Assembly: GCF_001544795.2 (NCBI RefSeq)
Contig: NZ_FCOI02000028.1
Location: forward strand, 1 to 64,000
Length of the DNA: 64,000 nt
DNA from: Caballeronia temeraria
GTDB lineage: Bacteria; Pseudomonadota; Gammaproteobacteria; Burkholderiales; Burkholderiaceae
Direction: 5' to 3'
The position numbers and the translations under genes are program-made. The notes below the pieces were generated by a model. The model was not told the DNA's origin and did no database searches. It saw only the letters and a list, made by a program, of their open reading frames with translations. How positions within the stretch are numbered: the stretch's first letter is position 1; each line of letters opens with the position of its first letter. Below are positions 41,241 to 49,404 of this stretch, piece by piece.

Positions 41241-42602
41241 TTACGACTTCTTCTTCACCGGGCGCACGTAGCCCGACTTGCTGACTTGCGTTTTCTCGTT
41301 GAGCACGAGCTCGCCTTCGCCGACGTCCTTCCACACCGTGGTGCCCGCCGCGATGGTCACGCCGCGGCCCACGCGCACCGGCGCAACCAGTTGCGTATCC
41401 GAGCCGACGAACACGTCGTCGTCGATCACCGTGCGATGCTTGTTCGCGCCGTCGTAATTGCAGGTGATGGTGCCCGCGCCGATATTCACGCGCGCCCCGA
41501 TATCCGAATCGCCGATATAGCTGAGATGGTTCGCCTTCGAGCCGCGCCCGAGCACCGCGTTCTTCACTTCGACGAAGTTGCCGACGTGCGCCTCGTCGCC
41601 GAGCGTCGCGCCCGGACGCAGCCGCGCGTACGGACCGAGCACGACGTTCGCGCCGGTCGTGCCGCCTTCGATATGCGTGTACGCATCGACGCGCGTGCCC
41701 GCGCCGATCGTCGCGTCGCGGATCACGCAGTTCGGGCCGATCGTCACGTTGTCGGCGATCGTCACGCGCCCTTCGAACACGCAGTTCACGTCGATGGACA
41801 CATCCGCGCCGCATTCGAGCGTGCCGCGCACGTCGATGCGCGCCGGGTCCATCAACGTGACGCCCGCATCGAGCAACGCGTTCGCGACGTTGCGCTGATG
41901 GATGCGCTCGAGTTCCGCGAGCTGAATCTTGCTGTTCACGCCGAGCGTTTCCCATTCGGCGTCCGGCTGCGCGGTGACGACTTCGACGCCCGCTTCGATC
42001 GCGCGCTCGACGACGTCCGTCAGATAGAACTCGCCCTGCGCGTTGTTGTTCTTCAGCGACGCGAGCCAGGTTTCGAGCGTGCGCGTCGGCGTGATGACGA
42101 TGCCCGTGTTGATCTCCGCGATACGGCGCTCTTCCTCGCTCGCATCTTTCTGCTCGACGATCTTTTTCACTTTGCCCGCGGCGTCGCGCACGATGCGGCC
42201 GTAACCCGTCGGATCGCCCACGTCCACGGTCAGGACGCCGTAGCGCTCGCTGCCGGCGACATCGATCAGGCGCTGGAGCGTGCTTGCGCGCGTGAGCGGC
42301 ACGTCGCCGTACAGCACGAGCGTCGGCACAGACGGATCGAGCAGTGGCAGCGCCTGCTGCACGGCGTGTCCCGTGCCGAGCTGCTTGTCCTGCAGCGCGA
42401 ACTGGACGTCCGGCGCGCCGACGGCTTCGCGAACCTTGTCCGCGCCATGCCCGACGACGACGACGAGCCGCGTCGGCGACAGCGCGCGGGCCGTATCGAT
42501 GACATGCGCGAGCAATGGCTTGCCCGCCAGTGAATGGAGTACTTTCGGCAGAGCAGAGCGCATGCGCTTGCCCATGCCGGCAGCCAGAATAACGATGTTC
42601 AT
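41241..42602 (-). CDS. glmU: bifunctional GlmU uridyltransferase/acetyltransferase
   Basis: A 453-residue GlmU that acetylates glucosamine-1-phosphate and transfers UMP to give UDP-GlcNAc. The N-terminal pyrophosphorylase domain has the motif LAAGMGKRMRSALPKVLH and LYGDVPLT. The C-terminal left-handed beta-helix of hexapeptide repeats runs from about 250 to 430 (VTIADNVTIGPNCVIRDA, GNFVEVKNAVLG, YIGDSDIGARVNIGAGTI with the catalytic region). It is upstream of glmS in the same direction, so both cell-wall precursor enzymes are co-expressed. Confidence 0.97.
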   Translation of the reverse strand: MNIVILAAGMGKRMRSALPKVLHSLAGKPLLAHVIDTARALSPTRLVVVVGHGADKVREAVGAPDVQFALQDKQLGTGHAVQQALPLLDPSVPTLVLYGDVPLTRASTLQRLIDVAGSERYGVLTVDVGDPTGYGRIVRDAAGKVKKIVEQKDASEEERRIAEINTGIVITPTRTLETWLASLKNNNAQGEFYLTDVVERAIEAGVEVVTAQPDAEWETLGVNSKIQLAELERIHQRNVANALLDAGVTLMDPARIDVRGTLECGADVSIDVNCVFEGRVTIADNVTIGPNCVIRDATIGAGTRVDAYTHIEGGTTGANVVLGPYARLRPGATLGDEAHVGNFVEVKNAVLGRGSKANHLSYIGDSDIGARVNIGAGTITCNYDGANKHRTVIDDDVFVGSDTQLVAPVRVGRGVTIAAGTTVWKDVGEGELVLNEKTQVSKSGYVRPVKKKS

Positions 42603-42699
42603 CGCTGGAAGCCTTGCTGGGTATGACGAGCCGCCAATCTATCACGCGACGCTTTGGCGCAGTGCGGCGAAACCCACGCAGCGCCTTATTGGATAAAGG

Positions 42700-43671
42700 T
42701 TACAGGTCGTCGAACTGCACAATTGAAACCGCGCCCGGCGATCCTGACGGTTCGCTCGCACACGGTTCCTCGTCAAAGGCGATATCGCCTTGCGGGTCGG
42801 CCTCGCCCGTCGCGCGCAGTCCGGCGAATGGGAAAAGTTTGCTGTCCATCAGATGCGACGGCACCACGTTCGACAACGCGTTGAACATGTTTTCCACGCG
42901 CCCCGGAAAACGCTTGTCCCATTCGCGGACCAGCGCCTTCATTTCCGCGCGCTTCAGATTCGGCTGGCTGCCGCACAGATTGCACGGAATGATCGGGAAT
43001 TCGCGCAGTTCGGCGTACTTTTCGAGATCGACTTCCTTCACGTAGGCGAGCGGACGGATCACGACGTTCTTGCCGTCATCGGATTGCAGCTTGGGCGGCA
43101 TGCCCTTCAGCTTGCCGCCGTAGAACATGTTGAGCAGCAGCGTCTGCAAAATGTCGTCGCGATGATGACCGAGCGCGATCTTGGTCGCCCCGAGCTCGCC
43201 CGCGACGCGATACAGAATGCCGCGCCGCAGTCGCGAACAGAGCGAGCACGTGGTCTTGCCTTCCGGCACGAGCCGCTTGACGATGCTGTACGTGTCCTGA
43301 TTCTCGATGTGAAACGGAATATCGAGCTTCGACAGATACTCCGGCAGCACGTGCTCCGGAAAGCCCGGCTGCTTCTGGTCGAGATTGACGGCGACGATAT
43401 CGAAGTTGATCGGCGCGCGCTCGCGCAGGCGCATGAGGATCTCGAGCATCGCATAGCTGTCCTTGCCGCCGGACAGGCACACCATGACCTTGTCGCCTTC
43501 CTCGATCATGTTGAAGTCGCCGATCGCCTCGCCGACCTGCCGCACGATGCGCTTGAACAGCTTGTTGTTCTCGTACGCTTCCTTTTGCTGGCGCTTCGTC
43601 AGCGCCTCGCGCACGGGCTTCGGCGCCTCCGCGGTTTCGGCTGCGGCTTCGATCGTGTCGCGCGCGTTCAT
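42700..43671 (-). CDS. ttcA: tRNA 2-thiocytidine biosynthesis protein TtcA
   Basis: A 323-residue TtcA that thiolates C32 of tRNA. It has the PP-loop SGGKDSYAML for adenylation and two Cys pairs (CSLCSRLRRG and CNLCGSQ) that hold the [4Fe-4S] cluster. The ATG at 43671 is preceded by AAGGAGGAACGAGC, and the start overlaps the folB stop by four bases. Longer upstream frames are only arginine-rich shadow. A short acidic C-terminal tail follows the core. Confidence 0.95.
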   Translation of the reverse strand: MNARDTIEAAAETAEAPKPVREALTKRQQKEAYENNKLFKRIVRQVGEAIGDFNMIEEGDKVMVCLSGGKDSYAMLEILMRLRERAPINFDIVAVNLDQKQPGFPEHVLPEYLSKLDIPFHIENQDTYSIVKRLVPEGKTTCSLCSRLRRGILYRVAGELGATKIALGHHRDDILQTLLLNMFYGGKLKGMPPKLQSDDGKNVVIRPLAYVKEVDLEKYAELREFPIIPCNLCGSQPNLKRAEMKALVREWDKRFPGRVENMFNALSNVVPSHLMDSKLFPFAGLRATGEADPQGDIAFDEEPCASEPSGSPGAVSIVQFDDL

Positions 43672-44069
43672 GCTCGTTCCTCCTTGATGCGGAAGACTTC
43701 GACGCCGACCGCGTCGCAATCGGGATAGACGTCGGGCTTTTCCGTCGATACGGCCACCGCACGCACGTTCGGATGCGCGAGCAGAGCCGCGGCGACGTCG
43801 TCGCACAGCGTTTCCTGCAAGTGGATGTGGCCGCGCTTCACGCGCTCGGCGATGGTCGAGCGCATGAAATCGTAATCGACGACTTCGGCCAGCTTGTCCG
43901 CGACCGGCGTCGACAACGCGAGCGGCACGTAAAGCTCGACGTTGATCACGACGCGTTGCTCGCCGCGCTTTTCGAAGTCATGTACGCCGATGTTGATGCG
44001 CACTTCGTAGTTGCGCAGAAAAAGCCGCCGGCAATCGGTCAGCCGGGGATGCGAAAGTGCGGCAAGCAT
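43668..44069 (-). CDS. folB: dihydroneopterin aldolase FolB
   Basis: A 133-residue FolB of folate biosynthesis, converting dihydroneopterin to hydroxymethyl-dihydropterin. Motifs FLRNYEVRINIGVHDFEKRGEQRVVINVEL and VVDYDFMRSTI, and later HLQETLCDDVAAALLAHPNVRAV, are typical. It stands between a pteridine-reductase-like SDR gene (28 bases upstream) and ttcA (four-base overlap), so the three are probably one operon. Confidence 0.93.
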   Translation of the reverse strand: MLAALSHPRLTDCRRLFLRNYEVRINIGVHDFEKRGEQRVVINVELYVPLALSTPVADKLAEVVDYDFMRSTIAERVKRGHIHLQETLCDDVAAALLAHPNVRAVAVSTEKPDVYPDCDAVGVEVFRIKEERA

Positions 44070-44097
44070 GTAGGTTCCAATATTCAGTAAACGCGTT

Positions 44098-44940
44098 TCA
44101 GGGCTGGCGCGTGCCGATCATAAACATCACGTCGCGCGGGCTCGGCACGAGATGCTGGCCGCCATCGACCACGAGCGTCGTGCCGGTCACGCCGTGCGCG
44201 TTCGCGAGATAGCACGCGGCTTGCGCGACGTCATCGACCGTCGATGCCCGGTTGAGCGGCGTCACGCGATGCGCCGCCTCGAACGATGTGGGCGTCTGCC
44301 CGGCGGAAATCAGCGTCAGGCCGGGCGCCAGGCCGACCACGCGCAATTTCGGACCCAGCGCCTGCGCGAGCGCGACGGTGGCGTTTTCGAGCGCCGCCTT
44401 CGTCAGCGTGTACGACAGGTAGTCAGGATTCATGTTGTACAGCTTCTGGTCCAGCACGTTGATGACAACGCCGCGTTGCGCGTCGTCCGCGACGGCGGCT
44501 TCGGGCGTGATCTCGTGCAGCATGCGTGCGAGCGTCAGCGGCGCGGCGACGTTGACGGCGGTCATTTCCAGCAGCTTCGCGTAGCCGAAGTCGGTGGCCG
44601 TGTCTTCGTCGAAGCGCGACGCGCAGTTCACGACGCAATGCAGCCCGCCGAACGCCTCGGCGCACGCGGGCATGAGAAGTTCGACTTCGGCCTCGACGCC
44701 CAGATCCGCCTTCAGCGCGACCGCGCGCCGCCCGAGCGCTTCGATATCCGCGACGGTTTCGCGCGCTTCATGCTCCGACGCGCCGTAGTGCACGGCGACA
44801 TTCCAGCCCTGCCGTGCGAATTCCAGCGCGACGCCGCGCCCGATGCGCTTCGCCGCGCCGGTCACGAGCACGGCGCGGGAGCGCGAAACCGAACCTGAAG
44901 ACGGCGAGTTGACGGAAGAAAACGGCGTGGAAGCGCTCAT
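44098..44940 (-). CDS. SDR oxidoreductase, pteridine-reductase-like
   Basis: A 280-residue short-chain dehydrogenase. The nucleotide motif is TGAAKRIGRGVALEF, the form seen in FolM/PTR1-type pteridine reductases, and the catalytic YxxxK is SYTLTKAAL. The VNCASRFDEDTATDF region and the closing GTTLVVDGGQHL fit that group. The position just before folB supports a role in dihydromonapterin or dihydrofolate reduction; the substrate is an inference. The gene is divergent from a methyltransferase gene, with 13 bases between start codons. Confidence 0.85.
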   Translation of the reverse strand: MSASTPFSSVNSPSSGSVSRSRAVLVTGAAKRIGRGVALEFARQGWNVAVHYGASEHEARETVADIEALGRRAVALKADLGVEAEVELLMPACAEAFGGLHCVVNCASRFDEDTATDFGYAKLLEMTAVNVAAPLTLARMLHEITPEAAVADDAQRGVVINVLDQKLYNMNPDYLSYTLTKAALENATVALAQALGPKLRVVGLAPGLTLISAGQTPTSFEAAHRVTPLNRASTVDDVAQAACYLANAHGVTGTTLVVDGGQHLVPSPRDVMFMIGTRQP

Positions 44941-44953
44941 TTACAATACTGGG

Positions 44954-46159
44954 ATGAATCCAAATGCCAGACAATCCGATAGTTTACCTGCTCCGGGCGC
45001 CGACGCGCTCGCGCAATCCGAAGCGCTGGCCGACCTGATCCGGGGTCGCATCGCGGCGGCGGGCGGCTGGCTGCCGTTCGACCGCTATATGGATCTCGCG
45101 CTCTACGCGCCCGGCCTTGGCTACTACAGTGGCGGCGCGATGAAATTCGGCCGTCGCGCGGACGATGGCAGCGACTTCGTCACCGCACCCGAACTGTCCC
45201 CGCTTTTCGCGACGACGCTCGCGCGTCCTGTCGCGCAGGCGTTGCAACAAAGCGACACTCGGCGGTTGATGGAGTTCGGCGCGGGCACCGGCAAGCTCGC
45301 GGCGGGTTTGCTGACGGCGCTCGCCGATCTCGACGTGGCGTTCGACAGTTACGCGATCGTCGATCTTTCGGGCGAGTTGCGCGAGCGTCAGCGCGAGACG
45401 ATCGAGAAGCTGGCGCCGGCGCTCGCGGCGAAGGTGACCTGGCTCGACGCGTTGCCCGAAGCGTTCGACGGCGTGGTGATCGGCAACGAAGTGCTCGACG
45501 CGATGCCTGTGCGGCTCGTCGTGCGCAAGTTGGGCGCGTGGCACGAGCGCGGCGTGGTGATGCTGGACGACCGCTTCGCTTTCGATGACCGTCCGATCGC
45601 GCCGGATGCGCAGGTCGATCTGATCGATGCCGCCATCGACGAAGCCAGCGATGAGCCGTTCGTCGAATACATCACTGAGACGCACGAAGCGGCGCTCGCG
45701 TTCACGAAGACCATCTGCACGATGCTTACGCGCGGCGCGGCGTTTTTCATCGACTATGGCTTTCCGCGACGCGAGTTCTATCATGCGCAGCGCGCGGGCG
45801 GGACGTTGATGTGCCATTACCGGCATCGCGCGCACGCGGACCCGTTTCTGTATCCGGGCTTGCAGGACATCACGGCGCACGTCGAGTTTACGGGCATCGC
45901 GGAGGCAGGCGTCGAGACGGGCGCCGATTTGCTCGGATTCACGTCGCAGGCGCGGTTTCTGATGAACGCCGGCATCACCGATGTGTTGAGCGATCTCGAT
46001 CCGTCGGATGTGAAGCGGTTTCTGCCTGCTGCGAATGCTGTGCAGAAGCTGCTTTCGGAAGCGGAGATGGGCGAGCTTTTCAAGGTGATCGCGTTTTCAC
46101 GCGGCATTCCCGGGACGCTCGACGCATTCGCGACGGGTGATCGTTCTCACACGCTATGA
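44954..46159 (+). CDS. SAM-dependent methyltransferase (MidA/NDUFAF7 family)
   Basis: A 401-residue class I methyltransferase of the MidA/NDUFAF7 family. Diagnostic parts are LPFDRYMDLALYAPGLGYYSGG, FVTAPELSPLFATTLA, the SAM motif MEFGAGTGKLAAGLL and VIGNEVLDAMPV. The mitochondrial member methylates an arginine of a complex I subunit; the bacterial substrate is not settled. The ATG at 44954 is chosen from the usual N-terminus. It is divergent from the SDR gene and is followed by DUF2905. Confidence 0.9.
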   Translation: MNPNARQSDSLPAPGADALAQSEALADLIRGRIAAAGGWLPFDRYMDLALYAPGLGYYSGGAMKFGRRADDGSDFVTAPELSPLFATTLARPVAQALQQSDTRRLMEFGAGTGKLAAGLLTALADLDVAFDSYAIVDLSGELRERQRETIEKLAPALAAKVTWLDALPEAFDGVVIGNEVLDAMPVRLVVRKLGAWHERGVVMLDDRFAFDDRPIAPDAQVDLIDAAIDEASDEPFVEYITETHEAALAFTKTICTMLTRGAAFFIDYGFPRREFYHAQRAGGTLMCHYRHRAHADPFLYPGLQDITAHVEFTGIAEAGVETGADLLGFTSQARFLMNAGITDVLSDLDPSDVKRFLPAANAVQKLLSEAEMGELFKVIAFSRGIPGTLDAFATGDRSHTL

Positions 46160-46169
46160 GTCCGCGATC

Positions 46170-46364
46170 ATGATCCGCTGGCTGCTTACGACGTTTATCG
46201 CGCTTGCGATTCTTTCCGGGTCGTTGCCGTGGTTGAGGAAATTTGGGATTGGGCGGTTGCCCGGGGATTTCACTTTGCGGATTTTTGGGCGGGAGTACTC
46301 GTTTCCGTTTATGTCTACGCTTGTTTTGTCGGTTTTGTTGTCGTTGATTGTTCGGGCGCTTTGA
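46170..46364 (+). CDS. DUF2905 small membrane protein
   Basis: A 64-residue protein with two membrane helices and the conserved centre GIGRLPGDFTLRIFGREYSFPF between them, which defines DUF2905. Function is unknown. It starts 10 bases after the methyltransferase stop. A large stem-loop follows it, and the cca gene comes from the other side. Confidence 0.88.
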   Translation: MIRWLLTTFIALAILSGSLPWLRKFGIGRLPGDFTLRIFGREYSFPFMSTLVLSVLLSLIVRAL

Positions 46365-46370
46365 GGGGTT

Positions 46371-46454
46371 TTTTGTCGTTGGATCCCGGTATGCTTTTGG
46401 TCTATTAGCGATGCCAATAGACTAAAACGAAAACGGGATCCGGCAGCGACAAAA
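46371..46454. terminator. long two-part stem-loop between DUF2905 and cca
   Basis: Outer arms TTTTGTCG (46371-46378) with CGACAAAA (46447-46454), then GGATCCCG (46381-46388) with CGGGATCC (46434-46441), and an inner helix TTTTGGTCTATT (46395-46406) with AATAGACTAAAA (46416-46427). It lies between convergent genes and could terminate both directions, though it is longer than usual and may be a mobile palindromic repeat. Confidence 0.6.
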
Positions 46455-46457
46455 GCA

Positions 46458-47693
46458 TCACCCCCCCAAAGCCCCTTTCACAGCCAAAACCCGCGCATCA
46501 TGCACGGCATCCTTGATCCTGGAAGGCTCGGAAGCAAACCGCTCCGCCACGGCCCCCGCATCGACCGCCCGCGCGGCAACGAGCGCCTCCCGCAACCGCT
46601 CCGCCTGCGGATAAGTCTGCTGCTCCAGCCCGAGCCTCCCCCGCGCATCGGCGAGACATGCCTGTAGCGCTTCAGCAAAACGCGCCGGCTTACGCAACGC
46701 ATCCGACCGCTCGAACAATCTGACAAGCGCCGTAGCACCCATCTCCATCACGCGATGAATATTGCCGTGCTCCCGCGCGACAAGCATCGCCAGATCGCGG
46801 CATTCGTTCGGCACGCGCAAGCGCTCGCACAAAGGCCGCAAGAGATCGACACTGCGTCCCTCATGCCCAATGTGCCGCGGCAGAATATCCTCCGGCGTCG
46901 TCGCCTTGCCGAGATCATGCGTGAGCGCCGCAAAGCGCACCGGCAACGCAAATCCCTGCGACGCGGCATAGTCCACGACCATCATCACGTGCACGCCCGT
47001 GTCCACTTCCGGGTGATAATCCGCGCGCTGCGGCACGCCCCACAACGCATCGACTTCGGGGAGAATCCGCGCGAGCGCGCCGCATTCACGCAACACCTCG
47101 AACATGCGCGACGGCTTTTTCTCCATCAGCCCGCGCGACACTTCCTGCCACACGCGCTCGGGAACGAGCGCATCGACTTCGCCGGCCGCGACCATCTTCT
47201 TCATCAGCTCGGCGGTTTCGGGCGCGACATCGAAATCGGCGAAACGCGCCGCAAAACGCGCAAGACGCAGGATGCGCACCGGATCTTCGATAAACGCATC
47301 GCCCACATGCCTGAACAATTTGTTCTTCAGATCGCTGCGGCCATCGAACGGATCGATCACCGGGCCGGTCAGCTCGCCAGCGGGCGTGACTTCGCGCGCC
47401 ATCGCGTTGATCGTGAGATCGCGCCGCGCGAGGTCTTCCTCGAGCGTCACATCCGGCGAATAGTAAAACTGGAATCCGTGATAACCCGCCGCCGTCTTGC
47501 GCTCGGTGCGCGCGAGCGCGTATTCCTCGTGCGTCTGCGGATGCAAAAAAACCGGAAAATCCTTGCCCACCGGCCGATAACCCTGCGCCACCATCTGCTC
47601 CGGCGTCGCGCCGACGACCACATAGTCGCGATCCACCACCGGCACGCCGAGCAACTCGTCGCGGATCGCACCGCCCACTGCGTAGATATTCAT
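46458..47693 (-). CDS. cca: CCA-adding enzyme / multifunctional nucleotidyltransferase
   Basis: A 411-residue class II CCA-adding enzyme that completes tRNA 3' ends. The head has YAVGGAIRDELLGVPVVDRDYVVVG (the GGxxRD and DxD motifs), then RRDLTINAMA and the EDPVRILRLARFAARF segment. The C-terminal HD domain (ALTHDLGKATTPEDILPRHIGHEG) gives the phosphohydrolase activity of Cca of proteobacteria. The ATG at 47693 overlaps the upstream GST stop by four bases. The longer in-frame extension to 48062 is antisense-like arginine-rich sequence inside the GST gene and is rejected. Confidence 0.95.
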   Translation of the reverse strand: MNIYAVGGAIRDELLGVPVVDRDYVVVGATPEQMVAQGYRPVGKDFPVFLHPQTHEEYALARTERKTAAGYHGFQFYYSPDVTLEEDLARRDLTINAMAREVTPAGELTGPVIDPFDGRSDLKNKLFRHVGDAFIEDPVRILRLARFAARFADFDVAPETAELMKKMVAAGEVDALVPERVWQEVSRGLMEKKPSRMFEVLRECGALARILPEVDALWGVPQRADYHPEVDTGVHVMMVVDYAASQGFALPVRFAALTHDLGKATTPEDILPRHIGHEGRSVDLLRPLCERLRVPNECRDLAMLVAREHGNIHRVMEMGATALVRLFERSDALRKPARFAEALQACLADARGRLGLEQQTYPQAERLREALVAARAVDAGAVAERFASEPSRIKDAVHDARVLAVKGALGG

Positions 47694-48310
47694 CGCGCTT
47701 CCTCGCGCGCGCCGTCGATCCACGCCGCGACCGCCGGCAACGCCGTCACGCGCTTCGCATAGTCGAGCGACGTCGCGCCGAGTTCCGGCGCGTAAGTGTT
47801 GAAGCGCATGACGACCGGCGCGAACATCGCGTCGGCGATGCCAAACTCGCCGAACAAAAACGGCCCGCCCGACCTGGCCAGGCATTCCGCCCAGATCGCC
47901 TCGATGCGCGCGACGTTCGCGAGCGCGCCCGGCGTCCGGCCGATTCCCGGCGCGTGCGTGGTGATTTCCATCGGCATGTTCTGGCGCAAGTCCGCGAAAC
48001 CGGCGTGCATCTCCGCGCTGACGCTGCGGGCGCGCGCGCGGGCGGCGGGCTCGCGCGGCCACATCGCGTGTTCGGGATGCATTTCAGCGATCGTTTCGAC
48101 GATCGCGAGCGATTCCCAGATCGACTCGCCCGCATCGGTGACGAGGCACGGCACCTTGCCGGACGGCGAGACGTCGAGAATCTTCGCTTTCGTGTCGGGC
48201 TGGCCGAGGCGGATCAGCGTCTCGTCGAACGGGATGCCGAAATGTTTGAGCAGCACCCACGGACGCATCGACCAGGAAGAGTTGAACTTGTCACCGATAA
48301 CGAGTTTCAT
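47690..48310 (-). CDS. glutathione S-transferase family protein
   Basis: A 206-residue glutathione S-transferase. The thioredoxin-like N-terminal domain (MKLVIGDKFNSSWSMRPWVLLKHFGI, then GKVPCLVTDAGESIWESLAI with the cis-Pro and Glu-Ser glutathione site) is followed by the helical C-terminal domain (FGIADAMFAPVVMRFNTYA). The substrate is unknown. It overlaps cca by four bases and follows the NDUFA9-like gene after 17 bases, so the three form an operon with it. Confidence 0.92.
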   Translation of the reverse strand: MKLVIGDKFNSSWSMRPWVLLKHFGIPFDETLIRLGQPDTKAKILDVSPSGKVPCLVTDAGESIWESLAIVETIAEMHPEHAMWPREPAARARARSVSAEMHAGFADLRQNMPMEITTHAPGIGRTPGALANVARIEAIWAECLARSGGPFLFGEFGIADAMFAPVVMRFNTYAPELGATSLDYAKRVTALPAVAAWIDGAREEAR

Positions 48311-48327
48311 TCGATCAAAAAAGAAGA

Positions 48328-49284
48328 TTAACGATGCGCCGTCGCGCGAAAAGCGTTGAAGCGCGAACGCGGCGAGTTGCCGCTGAGATACAGCGGCGCG
48401 ATGGTCTCGATGCTCGCCGGCTCGTCGATGCCCAACTCCGGCGCAAGCGGCCCGCTCGCGATGCTCGGCGTTTTCATCGAATCGAGATTGTCGCGCGAGA
48501 TGACGGGCTGGCCGGGCGCCATTTCCATGGTCATCGCCTGAAGGCGGCCGAGGCTCTCCGGCAGCTTGATGATGCGCGAATGCTTGCCGATAGTCGCGCC
48601 CGCGAAACGCACCAGCTCCGCGAGCGTGTAGACGCCCGGCCCGGCGAGCTCGTAGACGTGGCCGTTGGCGGCGTCGAGATCGAGCACGTTGACCATCGCC
48701 TTCGCCACGTCGCCGACGAAAACCGGCTGGAACTGCGCGTCGGCGCAAGCGAGCGGAATCACCGGGAACACGCGCTCCAGAAACGCGAACTGATTGAGCA
48801 GATTGTCCTCGGGACCGAACACGACGGAACTGCGGAAGATCGTCCAGTCGAGTCCCGATTCCCGGATGATCTTCTCGCCGTCGCCCTTCGAACGCAGATA
48901 CATGCTCGGTCCGGACGGATCGGCGCCGATCGCGCTCATGTGCAACAGACGCCGCACGCCCTTCGCCTCGCACGCCGCGGCGATCTTGTGCGGCAGCTCG
49001 ACATGCGCCTTCGCGAACTCCGGCCCGTACGGATCGTCGCGCCGCCCCTGAAGTACGCCGACGAGATTGATCACCGCATCGGTCTGATCGATGAACGCGG
49101 CGAGCTTCACGGGATCGTGCACATCGGTTTCGATGACATCGACGGGCAACAGCGTGAGATGCGCGGCGTTCGCGCGCCGCCGCGTCGCGATGCGCACGGT
49201 CTTGCCGAGATCGACGAGCGCATTGACGAGATGACTGCCGATGAATCCCGAACCGCCGATCAGCGCTACATGTTGGTGTCGCAT
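48328..49284 (-). CDS. NAD(P)-binding protein, complex I NDUFA9 family
   Basis: A 318-residue atypical short-chain dehydrogenase with the N-terminal motif IGGSGFIGSHLVNALVDLG and the segment LLHMSAIGADPSGPSMYLRSKGDGE, in which the usual catalytic Tyr lies near the Lys. It belongs to the NDUFA9 family of complex I-associated proteins. In bacteria the family is thought to bind NAD(P)H or quinone-related substrates; its task is not settled. First gene of the unit with GST and cca. Confidence 0.88.
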   Translation of the reverse strand: MRHQHVALIGGSGFIGSHLVNALVDLGKTVRIATRRRANAAHLTLLPVDVIETDVHDPVKLAAFIDQTDAVINLVGVLQGRRDDPYGPEFAKAHVELPHKIAAACEAKGVRRLLHMSAIGADPSGPSMYLRSKGDGEKIIRESGLDWTIFRSSVVFGPEDNLLNQFAFLERVFPVIPLACADAQFQPVFVGDVAKAMVNVLDLDAANGHVYELAGPGVYTLAELVRFAGATIGKHSRIIKLPESLGRLQAMTMEMAPGQPVISRDNLDSMKTPSIASGPLAPELGIDEPASIETIAPLYLSGNSPRSRFNAFRATAHR

Positions 49285-49350
49285 AGTTCGCCTCTTGGGT
49301 CGCGGCCTGACGAATGCGGCTTCAGTTCAGAACGGCGGCCGAAATGAAAA

Positions 49351-49383
49351 CGCCCGCGCGTCCTGTCGTTCGACGCGCGGGCG
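49351..49383 (-). terminator. terminator after lytic transglycosylase gene
   Basis: Arms CGCCCGCGCGTC and GACGCGCGGGCG (12 pairs, loop of nine) followed on the minus strand by TTTTC. It lies 21 bases after the stop codon. Confidence 0.85.
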
Positions 49384-49404
49384 TGAGGTTTCGCTGCAGG
49401 ACGG

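Noticed and set aside
41286..42533. 415-residue + strand frame across glmU
   Set aside because: Antisense shadow of glmU with extreme Arg/His/Asp content.
47694..48062. N-terminal extension of cca
   Set aside because: Lies inside the GST gene in another frame, arginine-rich, and the family start at 47693 is clear.
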